Shown here: positions 62,331-64,000 of the stretch, in pieces | Position numbering within the stretch: the stretch's first letter is position 1 | Layout of the letters: every line of letters begins with the position of its first letter | DNA from: Streptomyces longispororuber | GTDB lineage: Bacteria > Actinomycetota > Actinomycetes > Streptomycetales > Streptomycetaceae | Assembly: GCF_014656095.1 (NCBI RefSeq) | Contig: NZ_BNBT01000009.1 | Span: 44,440 to 108,439, forward strand | DNA length: 64,000 nt | Direction: 5' to 3' | Translations under genes and position numbers: made by a program | Notes under the pieces: generated by a model | What the model was told of the DNA's origin: nothing | Database searches by the model: none | The model's input: the letters and a program-made list of their open reading frames with translations, nothing else

Positions 62331-63911
62331 ATGTCACACCGTCTGCCGAGCCCGTCCCCGCGCCGCCGCAGCCTGCTGCGCGGCTCCCTCGCCGTGCCCG
62401 CGGCGCTCGCCGTGCCCGCGCTCGGCGGCGGCGCCCCGGCCTTCGCCCGCTCGGGCCGGCCCCGTGCCCGGTGGGGAGTGCAGGCGGGCGACGTGGGCGC
62501 GCACTCGGGTCTCGTGTGGGTGCGCTCGGACCGTCCCGCCCGCATGGTCGTGGAGACCGCCGCCACCGAGTCGTTCCGCAGACCCACGCGCTGGTACGGC
62601 CCCCTGCTCGGCCCGGGCACCGACTTCACCGGCACGACGCGGCTGCGCGGCCTGCCCTCCGGCGAGCAGATCCACTACCGCGTGCTGCTGGCCGACCCGG
62701 ACGACCCGCGGCGCACCGGGGAGCCGGTCACCGGGACGTTCCGCACGGTCTCGCAGCGGCGTCGGGACGGCGTGCGCTTCCTGTGGTCGGGGGACATCGC
62801 GGGCCAGGGCTGGGGCATCAACCCCGACCTCGGCGGCTGGCGCGTGTACGAGGAGATGCGCAAGCGGAACCCGGACTTCTTCCTGTGCAGCGGTGACAAC
62901 GTCTACGCCGACGGCCCCATCCAGGAGAGCGTGACGCTGCCCGACGGGCGGGTGTGGCGGAACGTCACCACCGAGGAGAAGTCGAAGGTCGCCGAGACCC
63001 TCGCGGAGTTCCGCGGGAACTTCCGCTACAACCTGCTCGACGAACACGTGCGCCGCTTCAACGCGCAGGTGCCGGCCGTCGTGCAGTGGGACGACCACGA
63101 GGTGCGCAACAACTGGTACCCGGGGCAGATCCTCGACGACCCGCGCTACACGGAGAAGGACGTCGACGTCCTCGCGGCCCGTTCGCTGCGGGCGTTCAGC
63201 GAGTACTACCCGATCTCGACACGGCGTCCCGGCGCCCGGGAGGGGCGGGTGTACCGGGTGCTGCGGCACGGCCCGCTCCTGGACGTGTTCGTCCTGGACA
63301 TGCGCTCGTACCGCAACGCCAACTCGCCGAACCGGCAGCCGGACGACGCGACGGGCATCCTCGGCGCCGAGCAGCTCGCCTGGCTCAAGCGGGAGTTGTC
63401 GCGGTCGCGCGCGGTGTGGAAGGTGATCGCCTCGGACATGCCGCTCGGTCTGGTCGTGCCGGACGGGCGGGTGAACTTCGAAGCCGTGGCGCAGGGCGAT
63501 CCGGGCGCGCCGCTCGGGCGTGAGCTGCAGATCGCTGAACTCCTGCGGCACATCAAGCACCGTCGTATCACGGGCACCGTCTGGCTGACCGCTGACGTGC
63601 ACTACACCTCGGCGCAGCACTACGATCCCTCACGCGCCGCCTTCAAGGACTTCGCGCCCTTCTGGGAGTTCGTGTCCGGCCCGCTCGCGGCGGGGGGCTT
63701 CCCGGCGGTGAAACTCGACGGAACCTTCGGTCCGGACCAGACGTTCGTCAAAGCGCCGGACCGGGCCAACACGTCGCCGGCGGAGACACCGCCCTACTAC
63801 GGGGAGGTGGACATCGACGGCGACAGCGGCGAGATGACGGTACGGCTGCGGCAGCAGGGGGGCGGCGTCCTGTTCACCAAGGTGCTGCGGCCGGGGCGCG
63901 TGGGTCAGTGA
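62331..63911 (+). CDS. PhoD-family alkaline phosphatase, Tat-exported
   Basis: 526 residues, with GGAGG eight bases upstream. A Tat signal (SPRRRSLLRGSLAVPAALAVPALGG) spans residues about 8-40. A PhoD N-terminal domain follows (WGVQAGDVGAHSGLVWVRSDRPARMVVE), then the calcium/iron phosphatase domain: FLWSGDIAGQ, FFLCSGDNVYADGP, VVQWDDHEVRNNWYPGQ, VFVLDMRSYRN, IASDMPLGLV and GTVWLTADVHYTSAQHY. These supply the metal-binding Asp, Asn and His. It releases phosphate from phosphomono- and diesters outside the cell. No Pho box was identified in the upstream region. Confidence 0.96.
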   Translation: MSHRLPSPSPRRRSLLRGSLAVPAALAVPALGGGAPAFARSGRPRARWGVQAGDVGAHSGLVWVRSDRPARMVVETAATESFRRPTRWYGPLLGPGTDFTGTTRLRGLPSGEQIHYRVLLADPDDPRRTGEPVTGTFRTVSQRRRDGVRFLWSGDIAGQGWGINPDLGGWRVYEEMRKRNPDFFLCSGDNVYADGPIQESVTLPDGRVWRNVTTEEKSKVAETLAEFRGNFRYNLLDEHVRRFNAQVPAVVQWDDHEVRNNWYPGQILDDPRYTEKDVDVLAARSLRAFSEYYPISTRRPGAREGRVYRVLRHGPLLDVFVLDMRSYRNANSPNRQPDDATGILGAEQLAWLKRELSRSRAVWKVIASDMPLGLVVPDGRVNFEAVAQGDPGAPLGRELQIAELLRHIKHRRITGTVWLTADVHYTSAQHYDPSRAAFKDFAPFWEFVSGPLAAGGFPAVKLDGTFGPDQTFVKAPDRANTSPAETPPYYGEVDIDGDSGEMTVRLRQQGGGVLFTKVLRPGRVGQ

Positions 63912-64000
63912 GCTTCCGGCGGGCGCGCACGCCCTGCCGGTGGCGGCCGGGCGCGGCCGTCGGCAGGACGCCGGCCGGGGGCGTCCGCCGGGCGGGCACC
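63912..64000. other. Window end, no gene seen
   Basis: The last 89 bases are GC-rich with no recognisable start of a gene. Confidence 0.5.

Overview
The window is a very GC-rich chromosome segment from an actinomycete, almost certainly a Streptomyces. Supporting this are strong third-position GC bias, many GTG starts, an ATP-binding/XRE/DUF397 (WhiJ-type) regulator trio, a urease cluster without ureE, a c-di-AMP (ydaO) riboswitch ahead of an NlpC/P60 hydrolase, and an ECF41 sigma factor. No tRNA, rRNA or replication origin was seen. All calls come from reading the sequence; no database search was run.

Layout. Positions 1-5115 are an accessory scar of lower GC. It holds the 3' end of an IS5-type transposase, two small membrane-anchored hypothetical proteins, a small zinc-knuckle protein, a frameshifted plasmid-like gene, a wrecked XRE regulator, an intact NUDIX hydrolase, a three-repeat type I-E CRISPR array without cas genes, and a second broken NUDIX fragment. 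Next comes a TerD protein fused to a PD-(D/E)XK nuclease-like domain (5131-7233). The urease operon ureABCFGD runs leftward (7443-12235). 12.7-18.0 kb holds an orphan Phd antitoxin, a ClpP-like protein lacking its catalytic His, the riboswitch-controlled NlpC/P60 gene, and the WhiJ-type trio.

18-23 kb is biotin synthesis: bioF diverges from bioB-bioA-bioD. 23-36 kb carries a methyltransferase, a VOC protein, a Doc-like toxin with its antitoxin, a MacB-type ABC pair, a GNAT enzyme, two CNNM/CorC proteins behind a possible leader peptide, an SGNH hydrolase, an SDR with an altered active site, and purB. 36-46 kb carries DedA, a two-component system, a lysA-type decarboxylase pair, a frameshifted endonuclease/exonuclease/phosphatase gene, an orphan KdpE, a DUF2795 protein, an HhH-GPD endonuclease and an epimerase with a glycine-repeat insert.

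46.2-52.5 kb is the methylmalonyl-CoA operon mutA-mutB-meaB plus a 3-hydroxyisobutyryl-CoA hydrolase-like gene, tying valine and propionate catabolism to succinyl-CoA. 53-57 kb is an ABC-2 exporter divergent from a NarL-type two-component system. The window ends with a ROK regulator, a GntR regulator, SigJ, an alpha/beta hydrolase, a VOC protein and a Tat-exported PhoD phosphatase.

A recurrent oddity is short tandem repeats of 9-70 bp. Several span a stop codon, sit just past a gene end, or have expanded coding sequence in frame. They suggest slippage-driven remodelling of gene ends in this strain.
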